From the NCBI GenBank assembly GCA_002838185.1, contig CP017948.1, forward strand, positions 744,001 to 808,000: 64,000 nt of DNA, written 5' to 3'. Position 1 is the first letter of the stretch, and every line of letters begins with the position of its first letter. A program made the translations under genes and the position numbers. A model generated the notes under the pieces. The model did not search any database. It was not told the DNA's origin and saw nothing but the letters and a program-made list of their open reading frames with translations. Of this stretch, positions 51,616 through 60,900 are shown piece by piece. Source of the stretch: Tenericutes bacterium MO-XQ. Its GTDB lineage: Bacteria; Bacillota_I; Bacilli_A; Acholeplasmatales; Acholeplasmataceae.

Positions 51616-53157
51616 ATGGTAGAGTTTGCTCGTTACTATATCAACTTCATTAGAGAACTTATTGCGAATATCGGTGAATTTTTTAAAAATCTTTTTGAAG
51701 TATTTGCCGATTTATTTTTTCATGATGTTGTTGAATATTTTCAAAAGTTCATACTATCAAGCACACAATATACATTACTCGACTGGGTGATGGCTTTTGT
51801 CGTTTTAATTATTAATTTGGCATTTATTGTGTTCCTAGGACTTAAACTTTATCAATGGATATCAAGATATATTCGCTTTGTTTCTAAAGAAATGGAGAAA
51901 GATGAACTTCTTGAAGAAATTTCATTCTTAAATGAAAAGACAGTTGAACTTATTGAAGAAAAGAATAAGATCTTAGCATTAAAAGTTTCTAACTTAGGAT
52001 TATCTCCAGAAGAACAAAGAAAAGCAGAAAAAGAATTACTTGAAGACGAAGAGGAAGCAGCTAAAGGTCCATCTAGATTTACAAAACTTATCGCAATTGA
52101 TAAAGAGTATGCAAATCGTATGACTCAAATTAGAATGAAAGAAGAAGATATGATTTCATTAAGAGATTTGGTCACAAGATTTATCAACTTCTCAGCATCA
52201 AAACTAGGATTATTTTACAATAGAAAAATTATCTCAGCATTCTTCGCAGGATTTGCATCTTCTAAAACAATGATTCTAGAAGGTATATCTGGTACCGGGA
52301 AAACATCACTTCCATATGCAATGGGTAAATTTTTCGGGAATGACTCAAAAATTATTGCTGTTCAACCCTCTTGGAGAGATCGAGCTGAAATGATTGGTTA
52401 TCTTAATGAGTTTACTAAAAGATTTAATGAAACAGAGTTTTTAGAAGCGATTTATGAAACAACATATCGCGAAGATATTTGTATCATCGTTCTAGATGAA
52501 ATGAACTTAGCACGTGTTGAATACTATTTTGCAGAATTGTTATCTTTACTAGAAATGCCAGACGCTGACCAATGGTTAATAGATATAGTTCCAAGTTCAG
52601 AACCAGCTGATCCAAAACATATTCATAAAGGCAAGATATTACTTCCACAAAATGTATGGTTTGTTGGGACAGCAAATAAAGATGATTCAACTTTTACAAT
52701 TACAGATAAAGTATACGATAGAGCAACTCCAATTGAAATCAATACAAAATCAGATTTCATCGATGCTCCACCAACAGATGGCATCACAATGTCTAATGAC
52801 TATCTTCAAGAATTATTTAGACAAGCACTTAAAGATCATCCTTTAAGTTTAAAAGCTATTCAAAACTTAGAAAAACTTGACAAATATATTACCGAAAATC
52901 TAAAAGTTACGTTTGGTAACCGTATCATGAAACAAATCAGAGCATTCGTTCCTGTATATGTTGCATGTGGTGGTTCTGAAACAGAAGCATTAGATTATAT
53001 CGTTGCAAGAAAAATACTTAGAAAATTTGAGAGTTTAAATTTACCATTCTTACAAACTGAAATCAATGAACTATCTGTTTTATTAGATCGTTTATTTGGC
53101 AAAAACGGATTTGTTGAATGTCAATCTTATTTAACTACAATTAAGAAATCATACTAG
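51616..53157 (+). CDS. Membrane-anchored McrB-like AAA+ ATPase, cluster B
   Basis: A 513-residue paralogue of the 36966 gene. N-terminus MVEFARYYINFIRE is nearly identical; TM ~56-82; coiled coil (~90-130); AAA+ domain with GISGTGKTS (~223), VQPSWRDRAEMIGYLNEF, IIVLDEMNLARVEYYFAELL (~290), WFVGTANKDDST (~350) and NRIMKQIRAFVPVYVACGG (~435). The AAA+ part is far more conserved between A and B than the linker, and conserved motifs all appear catalytic. Likely energises assembly or turnover of surface fibres; in restriction-type systems the same clade remodels DNA-bound complexes. Confidence 0.82.
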   Translation: MVEFARYYINFIRELIANIGEFFKNLFEVFADLFFHDVVEYFQKFILSSTQYTLLDWVMAFVVLIINLAFIVFLGLKLYQWISRYIRFVSKEMEKDELLEEISFLNEKTVELIEEKNKILALKVSNLGLSPEEQRKAEKELLEDEEEAAKGPSRFTKLIAIDKEYANRMTQIRMKEEDMISLRDLVTRFINFSASKLGLFYNRKIISAFFAGFASSKTMILEGISGTGKTSLPYAMGKFFGNDSKIIAVQPSWRDRAEMIGYLNEFTKRFNETEFLEAIYETTYREDICIIVLDEMNLARVEYYFAELLSLLEMPDADQWLIDIVPSSEPADPKHIHKGKILLPQNVWFVGTANKDDSTFTITDKVYDRATPIEINTKSDFIDAPPTDGITMSNDYLQELFRQALKDHPLSLKAIQNLEKLDKYITENLKVTFGNRIMKQIRAFVPVYVACGGSETEALDYIVARKILRKFESLNLPFLQTEINELSVLLDRLFGKNGFVECQSYLTTIKKSY

Positions 53158-53166
53158 GAGTCCAAA

Positions 53167-55032
53167 ATGAAAAAACTTAAAGACTTAAGAAATTTTCATC
53201 AAGAACTAAATTCTGTTTATCATGATTTGGAAATGGATTTTCCTTTTCCTAATGATTTCTATCAAGCCTTTTTATCAGGTGAAAATGAAATGTATCAAAA
53301 AAGTATTACAGAGGTTAAGACATTTCATGAAGATTGGATTCAAACGATTGAATCATTTTTCCCAAGTTTAAACAAAATCATTAAAGATCCAAAATCAGGA
53401 TTAAGATATGAACAAGAAGTTGTTGCAATCGAAAAAGCTAAGAAAACCAATAGTGATTCAGTAAGACATCTAGCTGCAAATACGCATTTAATCAAAGAGA
53501 TGCGTGGCGGAGATGTTATTCCTAAAAGAATTTTAACAACACAAGCAGAAATTGAATATGCTATCTATGAAAATAGATTTATCAAAACATTAGTTGATCG
53601 CTTATTTGATTTTGTGAATAGAAGACACAATTTAGTTAAAAAAAATGTAGATTCCTTTAATAAAAAACATTTTGATTTAAGATCAAAGTTTCAAATTCAA
53701 GATTCCCAAGTTGATATGCATGTAAATTTCCAAGTCAAAGAAGATCTTGCAGATGAAAAAATCAACAAAATGAATAATGAGTTGTTAGCAAGAATTCACA
53801 ATCTGTTAAAACTCATTAATGGATTAAAACTAACACCGTTTATTCAAGATTTAAAAAATGCAACACCTGTAAAACCTCCGATTATGCAAACATCAATATT
53901 ACTTAAAAACATTGATTATAAAAACTGTTATACATTATGGCTTTATTTAGATAAATACCATACATTAGATTTTGATTTAGATGTCAAAGAACAAAACTTG
54001 TCTTTTGATCGTTTTTATACAAAAAATGTTTATCAATTAGCATTACAAACATTTACAACTGTCTATGCGAATCAAAAAGCATTAGAGGATCATTATCAAT
54101 ATTTAGATATTCAAGAATATCAAAAAAGAAGTCCTAGAATTCTTAAAAAAAGAATGGAAGAACTAGTTGAATCAGATCCTTCTATGGATGTTGAAGATGT
54201 CGCAATCAATCAATATTATTTGGAACAACAAAAAAAGCAATTTAAAAAATCGCTTGATCAAAATATTGAAGAGTCATCTAGTTTTGAGGTCGCATTAAAA
54301 AGAGCACTTCGTGAAACTATCGAAATCTCAAATGCACTTTATAAATCATACTTTGAATTAGAAGATGCAATGGATGAGGATTTTATCTTCAAATTGCTTG
54401 TCAAAGAGGATAAAGAAGAAGAGCTTCTTAAACTAAAAGAAAAACTAAGAGTTTCAAGAATTATTAGAGAAGTTAAAGAAGTAGATTATAATAACTCTAT
54501 TCGTCTTGAAAAAAGATTGATGAAAGATATTGATCAGTTAGATAAAGAATTTATAAAAGAAAACAAGCGTAAGATTAAAGAGGATGCCAAGAGAGCTGGT
54601 ATAGAAGAAAAGATTAAATTGGAAAGACAAAACTTAAAGAAAAATCAACAAGAACTTTCTAAATATTTAAAATTTGTTTCTGACACAAAACAAACATTGA
54701 CATCCGAACATCAAGCCATTACGCAAAAAATAAATGAAACAAGAAAGCAAATTAAAGCAGAAGAAAAACGACTCCTTGATGAAGAAAAGAAAAAAGTACA
54801 ACTTATATATAATCAAGAGTTGAAAAAAATTAGAGATAAACAAAAAGCAGAACGTAAGCGTATGGAAGAAAAACTCAAGAAACAAAGAAAACTTGAGGAA
54901 GAAAGACTTAAAAAACAAAAAGAAAAAATTATCAAACAATCTGAAGAAAGACTTAAAAAACAAAGAGAAAAGCTTGCTCATGAAACTTTCAAGAAAATTG
55001 AACAAGCAATTAATGAAGAAGAAAATAAATAG
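53167..55032 (+). CDS. Large coiled-coil protein paired with the AAA+ ATPase, cluster B only
   Basis: A 621-residue soluble protein. N-terminal ~430 residues are mixed helical, with EYAIYENRFIKTLVDRLFDFV (~136-156) recalling the E-N-R-F-x-K motif of DUF2357/McrC-type partners of McrB, but no PD-(D/E)xK nuclease motif is seen. Residues ~440-615 are a long Lys/Glu-rich coiled coil (e.g. KRMEEKLKKQRKLEEERLKK). Starts nine bases after the ATPase gene (AGGAGT site), suggesting a complex with it. Cluster A has no counterpart, so it may serve both ATPases. The DUF2357 relation is tentative. Confidence 0.6.
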   Translation: MKKLKDLRNFHQELNSVYHDLEMDFPFPNDFYQAFLSGENEMYQKSITEVKTFHEDWIQTIESFFPSLNKIIKDPKSGLRYEQEVVAIEKAKKTNSDSVRHLAANTHLIKEMRGGDVIPKRILTTQAEIEYAIYENRFIKTLVDRLFDFVNRRHNLVKKNVDSFNKKHFDLRSKFQIQDSQVDMHVNFQVKEDLADEKINKMNNELLARIHNLLKLINGLKLTPFIQDLKNATPVKPPIMQTSILLKNIDYKNCYTLWLYLDKYHTLDFDLDVKEQNLSFDRFYTKNVYQLALQTFTTVYANQKALEDHYQYLDIQEYQKRSPRILKKRMEELVESDPSMDVEDVAINQYYLEQQKKQFKKSLDQNIEESSSFEVALKRALRETIEISNALYKSYFELEDAMDEDFIFKLLVKEDKEEELLKLKEKLRVSRIIREVKEVDYNNSIRLEKRLMKDIDQLDKEFIKENKRKIKEDAKRAGIEEKIKLERQNLKKNQQELSKYLKFVSDTKQTLTSEHQAITQKINETRKQIKAEEKRLLDEEKKKVQLIYNQELKKIRDKQKAERKRMEEKLKKQRKLEEERLKKQKEKIIKQSEERLKKQREKLAHETFKKIEQAINEEENK

Positions 55033-55046
55033 AAGAAGGTGAGGCT

Positions 55047-55799
55047 ATGAAACAAAGTAAATCTACATATAGACGATTAATTATTGTATCTTCAATGTAT
55101 ATTGTTTTAGCCTTATCTATATTATCAGTATCTGTATATGCTTGGTTTACACTCACTAACATCAATAGAGCAAACTTAGTTTCACAAGTTTCTGGTGTTG
55201 AAGCAGAGTATCAGTTCTACATTTATCAAGATATGATGCATGAGGGCAGTCAAGAACTAACCCTTACAGACAATGTTTGTTCAGTTAGTGGTGAAGATCT
55301 ATGTTATGAATATATACCGAATCCTACTTATCCACATCTGATAGATGGGAAAGTTGCACCAGGAGAAAGATTCTCATTTGCCATTAAAATTATAAGTGTT
55401 GGATCATCTGATGGAAGGCTTCAACTAGATCTAGGTGGATTACAATCTATAGGTTATGATCTAGAAGTTAATAAAATCCAATCAGCGTTTGAATATGAAG
55501 TCACAAAGATAAGTTATATCGAAAATGAAGTGGAATCCGTAGATCAGAAAGACAATGGAATTATCAATTATTACAATCAAGCTTTCACTGTTGAAAATGA
55601 TTCTTTATATCCTTTGGTGTCTAATGTACCTTTAGGTATAGAAAACCATTCAAACTCGATTATTGTTGTTTATTTTGATTTATATTTTAATCCAACAGTA
55701 TATGGAGAAGATGCATATGGCATCCCTTACACAAATAGTAACATTTTCATGGAACAAGTTTTTAGAGTCAATCATATTTATATGACAGTATCAACATAG
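55047..55799 (+). CDS. Cluster B protein 6: SipW-type exported protein
   Basis: A 250-residue paralogue of the gene at 38538: leader ending in SVYAWFTLTNINRANLVSQ (~residues 30-48), VSGVEAEYQFYIYQD (~50-64), a cysteine pair (NVCSVS, DLCYEY), PGERFSFAIK and a similar C-terminal end (IVVYFDLYFNPTVYGED). GAAGGTGAGG precedes the ATG. Function unknown; probable surface component. Confidence 0.72.
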   Translation: MKQSKSTYRRLIIVSSMYIVLALSILSVSVYAWFTLTNINRANLVSQVSGVEAEYQFYIYQDMMHEGSQELTLTDNVCSVSGEDLCYEYIPNPTYPHLIDGKVAPGERFSFAIKIISVGSSDGRLQLDLGGLQSIGYDLEVNKIQSAFEYEVTKISYIENEVESVDQKDNGIINYYNQAFTVENDSLYPLVSNVPLGIENHSNSIIVVYFDLYFNPTVYGEDAYGIPYTNSNIFMEQVFRVNHIYMTVST

Positions 55800-55809
55800 G
55801 GGAGCATAT

Positions 55810-56466
55810 ATGAAAAAAACACTAGCAGGTATATTCTCAGGATTAGCCATCTTAATATTTATTCTTTCAATTATCTTAATGGTTTCGGGAACGATAGCAT
55901 TAAGGCAAAATGAACCGGTGTTTATCTTTGGGAGAGCGCTAGCTGTTGTACCAACTGATTCAATGGTTGGTAATCAACCAGATTCCCTCGATGTCAATGA
56001 TATGGTCATTGTAAAAAAAGCAACAATCGATGATGTTAAACTTAATGATGTGATTGTGTTTCAAGGTGTTGATGGTTCAGGTAATCCAATTTTAGTCATT
56101 CATAGAGTGGTTGGATTTGATGATTTAGGAATCATTACTAAAGGTGATAATAATTCATCTGTAGATCAACCGACATATCAAAACTATGTAACAGAAGATA
56201 ATTTCCAAGGTATTTTTCAATCAAAAATAACGTTTTTAAAACCAGTTTCACAAATGATGTCATCGTCAAGAAGTTTGATATTTGGTGGATTAGCAATTGT
56301 ATTAACTATTATGTTAATCTCTGAAGTTGTTCATTTAGTAAAAACATATCAAGAAGAAAAAAATGAAGCAGCAAAACAGGCACATGAAGCTGAAATTGAA
56401 GCATTAAAAGAAAAACAAAAACAAGATTTATTAGAAGAAATAAAAAAAGAAAAACAAATTAAATAA
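55810..56466 (+). CDS. Second signal peptidase I (ER-type), cluster B only
   Basis: A 218-residue peptidase distinct from the SipW-like gene upstream: TM ~8-31, catalytic Ser in VPTDSMVG (Ser51), His in VIHRVVGF (His98), ITKGDNN (~110), second TM (~157-176) and again a charged helical tail (EEKNEAAKQAHEAEIEALKE...). The classic S-M, H-R and G-D-N signatures identify the Ser/His family. Two peptidases in one cluster suggest different substrates, for instance proteins 6-8 or the giant protein versus proteins 2-3. Followed by a riboswitch, so genes 7-9 are separately gated. Confidence 0.85.
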   Translation: MKKTLAGIFSGLAILIFILSIILMVSGTIALRQNEPVFIFGRALAVVPTDSMVGNQPDSLDVNDMVIVKKATIDDVKLNDVIVFQGVDGSGNPILVIHRVVGFDDLGIITKGDNNSSVDQPTYQNYVTEDNFQGIFQSKITFLKPVSQMMSSSRSLIFGGLAIVLTIMLISEVVHLVKTYQEEKNEAAKQAHEAEIEALKEKQKQDLLEEIKKEKQIK

Positions 56467-56475
56467 CTATAAATT

Positions 56476-56571
56476 TTGGCAAAACTAGGGTAACCTAGTG
56501 ACGCAAAGCTATAGGGCCTTATAAAGAGGTAGCCAGTTGCATCTATCATTTGGTAGATTCGCTGGTTATTT
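56476..56571 (+). ncRNA. c-di-GMP-I (GEMM-I) riboswitch, intra-operon copy 4
   Basis: GGCAAAA, P2 ACTAGG-GTAA-CCTAGT with a GNRA loop, GACGCAAAGC, GGGCCT, AGGTAGCCAGTTGC: all core elements intact. The terminator (CCAG..., ATCTATC-ATTT-GGTAGAT, ...CTGG, TTATTTTTG, 56533-56571) overlaps the 3' arm of P1 and differs in sequence from those of copies 1-3. It begins ten bases after the second signal peptidase gene and ends just before protein 7, so it should control only the last three genes of cluster B. Confidence 0.9.
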
Positions 56572-56592
56572 TTGTTTAAAAAGGAGGATAAG

Positions 56593-57252
56593 ATGAAAAA
56601 GCTATATGTCTCAATGATAGTCATTATGTTAATCATTTCTACAATTGCATCTGTTTCATATGCTTGGTTCACATATGTTGAACGTAAAAGTCTTGCCACC
56701 TTTGAATCAGGACTACTATCCATCGATCTAAAAGCTGATAATCAAATGATGGATTTTGATGTAAATTTAGAAGATATTGCATTTATTGATTATCAAAATG
56801 AAGTTGTTTTAGATAAATATGATACATTTAATTATATGGCTACATCCATTAGATTTGATATCATTGCAAATGAAGATTCTCCATTATCTAGACACTTAGT
56901 TACAATTGATGAATCAATCTTAGATGATGGACTGTTGTATGTAATTATTTATGAAGGTGTTAATTTAGAAACAGCAACACCTTTAACGGCGGATTATCAT
57001 ACATACATAAGTGATATTATTACTGGTTATCCAGATAAAGCTTCTCAAGTTCAAGCGATTTATAATCATAATCAATTGATGATAGAGACTATGCATGACT
57101 TAGTATTGCATCCACAAGATCAAATGACTTTCCAAATCGTTTTTTGGGGTGATTATGATGCATTAGCAAATCCAGAAACTTATCTAGATCAAACGTTTAC
57201 GATAAACATGATCATTGAATCTATAAATCATCAAGGAGATTTATTATCATGA
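56593..57252 (+). CDS. Cluster B protein 7: SipW-type exported protein
   Basis: A 219-residue paralogue of the gene at 39290: leader with VSYAWFTYVERKSLATFES (~residues 19-37), LEDIAFIDYQNEVVLDKYD, and a C-terminal FWGDYDALANPETYL. ATG 56593 is fixed by AAGGAGGATAAG; the frame is open back into the riboswitch terminator but that start has no ribosome site. First gene after riboswitch copy 4. Overlaps protein 8. Confidence 0.72.
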   Translation: MKKLYVSMIVIMLIISTIASVSYAWFTYVERKSLATFESGLLSIDLKADNQMMDFDVNLEDIAFIDYQNEVVLDKYDTFNYMATSIRFDIIANEDSPLSRHLVTIDESILDDGLLYVIIYEGVNLETATPLTADYHTYISDIITGYPDKASQVQAIYNHNQLMIETMHDLVLHPQDQMTFQIVFWGDYDALANPETYLDQTFTINMIIESINHQGDLLS

Positions 57253-57935
57253 TGAAAATAGGTAGATATAGATTTTGGATGTCATTAACATCATTTATTT
57301 TAATTTTTCTAACATCACTTATAGCACTTTACGCGTATTTCCAAATACAAGAAGATCATGGCATTATTATTTCATCAGGAGAGTTTGATGTTGAGATTTT
57401 AGCATCATTTGATGGAGTGATTGTTAATTTGGAAAGTGAATATTATGATCATGATAAACAGAAGTTAATTGTGAATATGTTTGATGAAAATGCGGACAAT
57501 TATGTTGGAAAACTCAAAATAGACATTAAAGTTGAGCCAGTGATTGCGGCACGATTAAGAGTGAAAATCAAACAAGAAACAGAGCTGATCAGATACTATA
57601 TTGATCAAAACCCTGAAAACCCGATACCTCCTTTGAAAGAAGCAGTTTATCATAGTGATCAGGGATATCCATATTATCCATTTTCACCGTTAAGATTTGA
57701 TCCAACATTCACCATTAAACAAAATGATGATGGATTTATGTATTATGATCAAATCATTCCAAAAAGTAGTGAAACCATCATCCCAGTTATTGAATATGGA
57801 GACCCATATACAATCAGGGTTAATAGTGTTTTATATGAAGAATGTTATATGTATATAGATATTGATTTAGATATTGTTCAAGCAAATCGGTTTTCTGAAG
57901 TTTGGGGAATATCAGATACGTTTTATATAGACTAG
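57249..57935 (+). CDS. Cluster B protein 8: membrane-anchored exported protein
   Basis: A 228-residue paralogue of the gene at 39919: one N-terminal hydrophobic segment (~12-29), no W-F-T motif, FDGVIVNLESEYYDHDKQK and NMFDENADNYVGKL shared, and a C-terminal CYMYIDIDLDIVQANRFSEVW that matches the cluster A sequence closely. Two adjacent ATGs (57249, 57252) are possible. Always next to the giant protein. Confidence 0.65.
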   Translation: MMKIGRYRFWMSLTSFILIFLTSLIALYAYFQIQEDHGIIISSGEFDVEILASFDGVIVNLESEYYDHDKQKLIVNMFDENADNYVGKLKIDIKVEPVIAARLRVKIKQETELIRYYIDQNPENPIPPLKEAVYHSDQGYPYYPFSPLRFDPTFTIKQNDDGFMYYDQIIPKSSETIIPVIEYGDPYTIRVNSVLYEECYMYIDIDLDIVQANRFSEVWGISDTFYID

Positions 57936-57943
57936 AGGTATTT

Positions 57944-60900
57944 ATGAAAGTTTCAATTTTAAAAAAAATGTTGATAGTTACAATCATATTTTCAACACTT
58001 TTATATGTTGGAACTTTTTTGCATGTAGATAGAGTTTATGGTCAACCATATGACCAATATAATACTTGGAATGGGTTTGACCTAACATATCAACCGATAA
58101 ATCCAAGTGCAATCTCTTTTGAAAGTGAGTATTTACCTTTTACATCAATCATGGATATTCCGGATCCTAATACGATTGATCAAACGAAAACATATGTCAT
58201 TGAATCAGCTTATGAGTTATATCGATTCTCTGTTCTAGCTAGTGGATCTGATGATCAGATATATTTATCATTAGATTATGTATTAGGTCAAGATATCGAT
58301 TATTATGATGCATTAAAAATTAGTATTGAAAATTTATTTATACCTATTGGTTTTAATGAGCCGTTTACAGGAACTTTTGATGGTCAAGGTTACGAGATTA
58401 CAAACCTTATTTTTAGACCAACAAATACTGTAGATGAGTATGATGCATTTATTCCTGGCTTGATCTATTTATCTATGTTTTCAAAGATTGATACTTCTGG
58501 AGTTGTAAAGAATTTCGGGCTAATCAACCCACTCATTATTCAAGCACTTGAACAAGGTGTTATGACGCATGTTTCTGTTGTAGCAGGTGAGAATAAAGGG
58601 CTAGTTGAAAATGTTTATTATATTGATTTAAGAGAAGAATCATCAGGGATTAATGCTGAAGGTAATTTCCATATTTCTGGATTAGTATCAAGAAATTTGG
58701 GTACGATATCAAACAGTTTTATTTCAACACCTTATGTTAAATCACAAGCTATTCAATCAAATTTATCAACGAGTGTTTTAGTTTATGCGAATACTGGTAC
58801 GATTCAAAATGTTTATTATGATAGTGAAGTTTTAATTGATCCAGACGCATCAACTTTATATGGTACCGGACTTTTAACTCAAAATTTCCAAAATCCAGCT
58901 AATTTCAATGATCAATGGTATTTTAGCGAATCTTATATAAGTTTAGCTGGAGATGTTTCACTTGAGTCACAGTTTATCGTCGATGAAACATATCCAATTT
59001 TACAAGGTTTAGATATTGAAAATGGCGAACTTCTCATAGAAGATGCTGTTGATTTTGTTTATATGCAACATCTTTTAGGTTTATCAGGTCAATTTAGATC
59101 TGCTGATTATGTGATTACACATGATATTGATATGAATCAAGTTTCAAGAACAGCTTATCAAGCATCAAATACAGGATTTAGTGGAACATTAAGTTCTAGA
59201 GAAGTCATCAGTTCAGATACAACGCTTTATGATCGATTCTTTAATCAAGGTGGAGACATATCACATCATGCAATTATTGATTTAAAAATCGAGCAAGCTA
59301 CATATTTAGGAAACTATGCGAGTTATGCACTTTTTAGTTCGCTTTTTGGTACTGTTAAGGACCTAAATATTATTAACTTAGAAATTACTACAGTTGATAT
59401 TGATGACACGTTTGAAAGAACAAAAGTTCTTGTTGGAGCTATTGCTGGTCAAATGAATCATGGGACAGTAGAAAATGTGCATGTTGATATAGAAGCAAAT
59501 GTCGTAGAGTCAACTGAAAACTTAGGACAAATTCTTATTGGAGGTTTAGTTGGAGAAGGTGGAGGATTAATCATTAATTCAACTACTTCAGGATCTTTAG
59601 CATCAGATTTACAAGAGTTTAATGTAAAGTCTGAAGGTAGTGCTGTTGCTGGTATGGTCGCAAAAGCAAACGATTTATCTATCGTTGAATCTATGTCAAT
59701 GATAGATGTCAAAGGTATAAGCTATACTGCTTCATATACAGGTACAACATATACATCTGGTATGGTTGGTTATGGTACTATTAACAACATTTATAAAGCC
59801 GTCTATGATGGAAGTATTAACACATATGAAAATGGCTTTGTTGATACAATTTATGCAGCTTCAATGTTTGCAAATATAACTGATGTAACAGGCAGTATTG
59901 AGTATATATATAATGCAGGTGAAATCAATACACATATCGATCAAAGCTTAACACTTTACCAACAGGGTATAGGTTATTTTTCCGACTTAGAAGATACATT
60001 GTCTATCAGCTCTGTTACAAATCATGGCATGATGGATTTAGATACAGTTTCTAGTTTATCTGCATCAGTTTTAGATGACATAGAAGTTTATTTATCAGGC
60101 GTATTAAGCATAGCAGATACTGATGCAGTATTATACGGTATTTATCATGACATATTGCAAAATCAAATTGATTTTTCTCTTGTTGATACATATAGTGGTA
60201 TTGTTACAAATCTTACCGATAACTCTATTGAAGCAACAAAACTTTATCAAACAGGACATCTTGACTTATATTCAAACAATATATTAACAAATGATGTCAT
60301 AAATATTGCTGGTGTGGCTTTGGGTGAAAATTTTAATTTTACAAATATTAGACAAACTGGTGATATTGAAATTTATGTTGATCATGCAACAGACTTAGTC
60401 ACTAGCCCAAGATTAAACATCTACGGTGTTTTTGAATCATTATCTCATGGATATCAAGCTAAAGAGATATTAAATACAGCAGACATAACTGTGATTAAAG
60501 ACCCAAGTGTTTATGCGAACTATGATGTCTTTGTTTCAGGTATTTTAGGATATCATAAAAATGATAGTCAAATTTACGATGATTTAAGCATTTCTCATAA
60601 TTCTATTGATATCACAGAAGAAAGTGGTAATTTAGACACTTTACTCAATGATGGAGATATTTATATTAGAGGTAATTTTGATGGTAGTGTTAGAGCTGCA
60701 GGTATTGTTTTATATAATAGATCTTTATTGACAAACGCAATTAATCTAGGAGATATTGATATTGTAAATAACATTCAAACTGCAAATGATGAAGTAGAAG
60801 CAGCTGGAATTGCTTATTTGATGAGTGGAGAATATGCTCAACTTAAAGATACTGCAAACCATGGTGAGATCAGAGTTATTTCTAATACATCTTTAGGTTA

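Noticed and set aside
36966-53157. McrBC-type restriction-modification system
   Set aside because: No McrC-type nuclease or methylase gene is visible, both ATPases carry a membrane anchor, and all neighbours encode exported proteins or signal peptidases.
54667-55005. Phe-rich reverse-strand reading frame opposite the coiled-coil gene
   Set aside because: It is the mirror of the Lys/Glu-rich coiled coil; no ribosome site and no domain.
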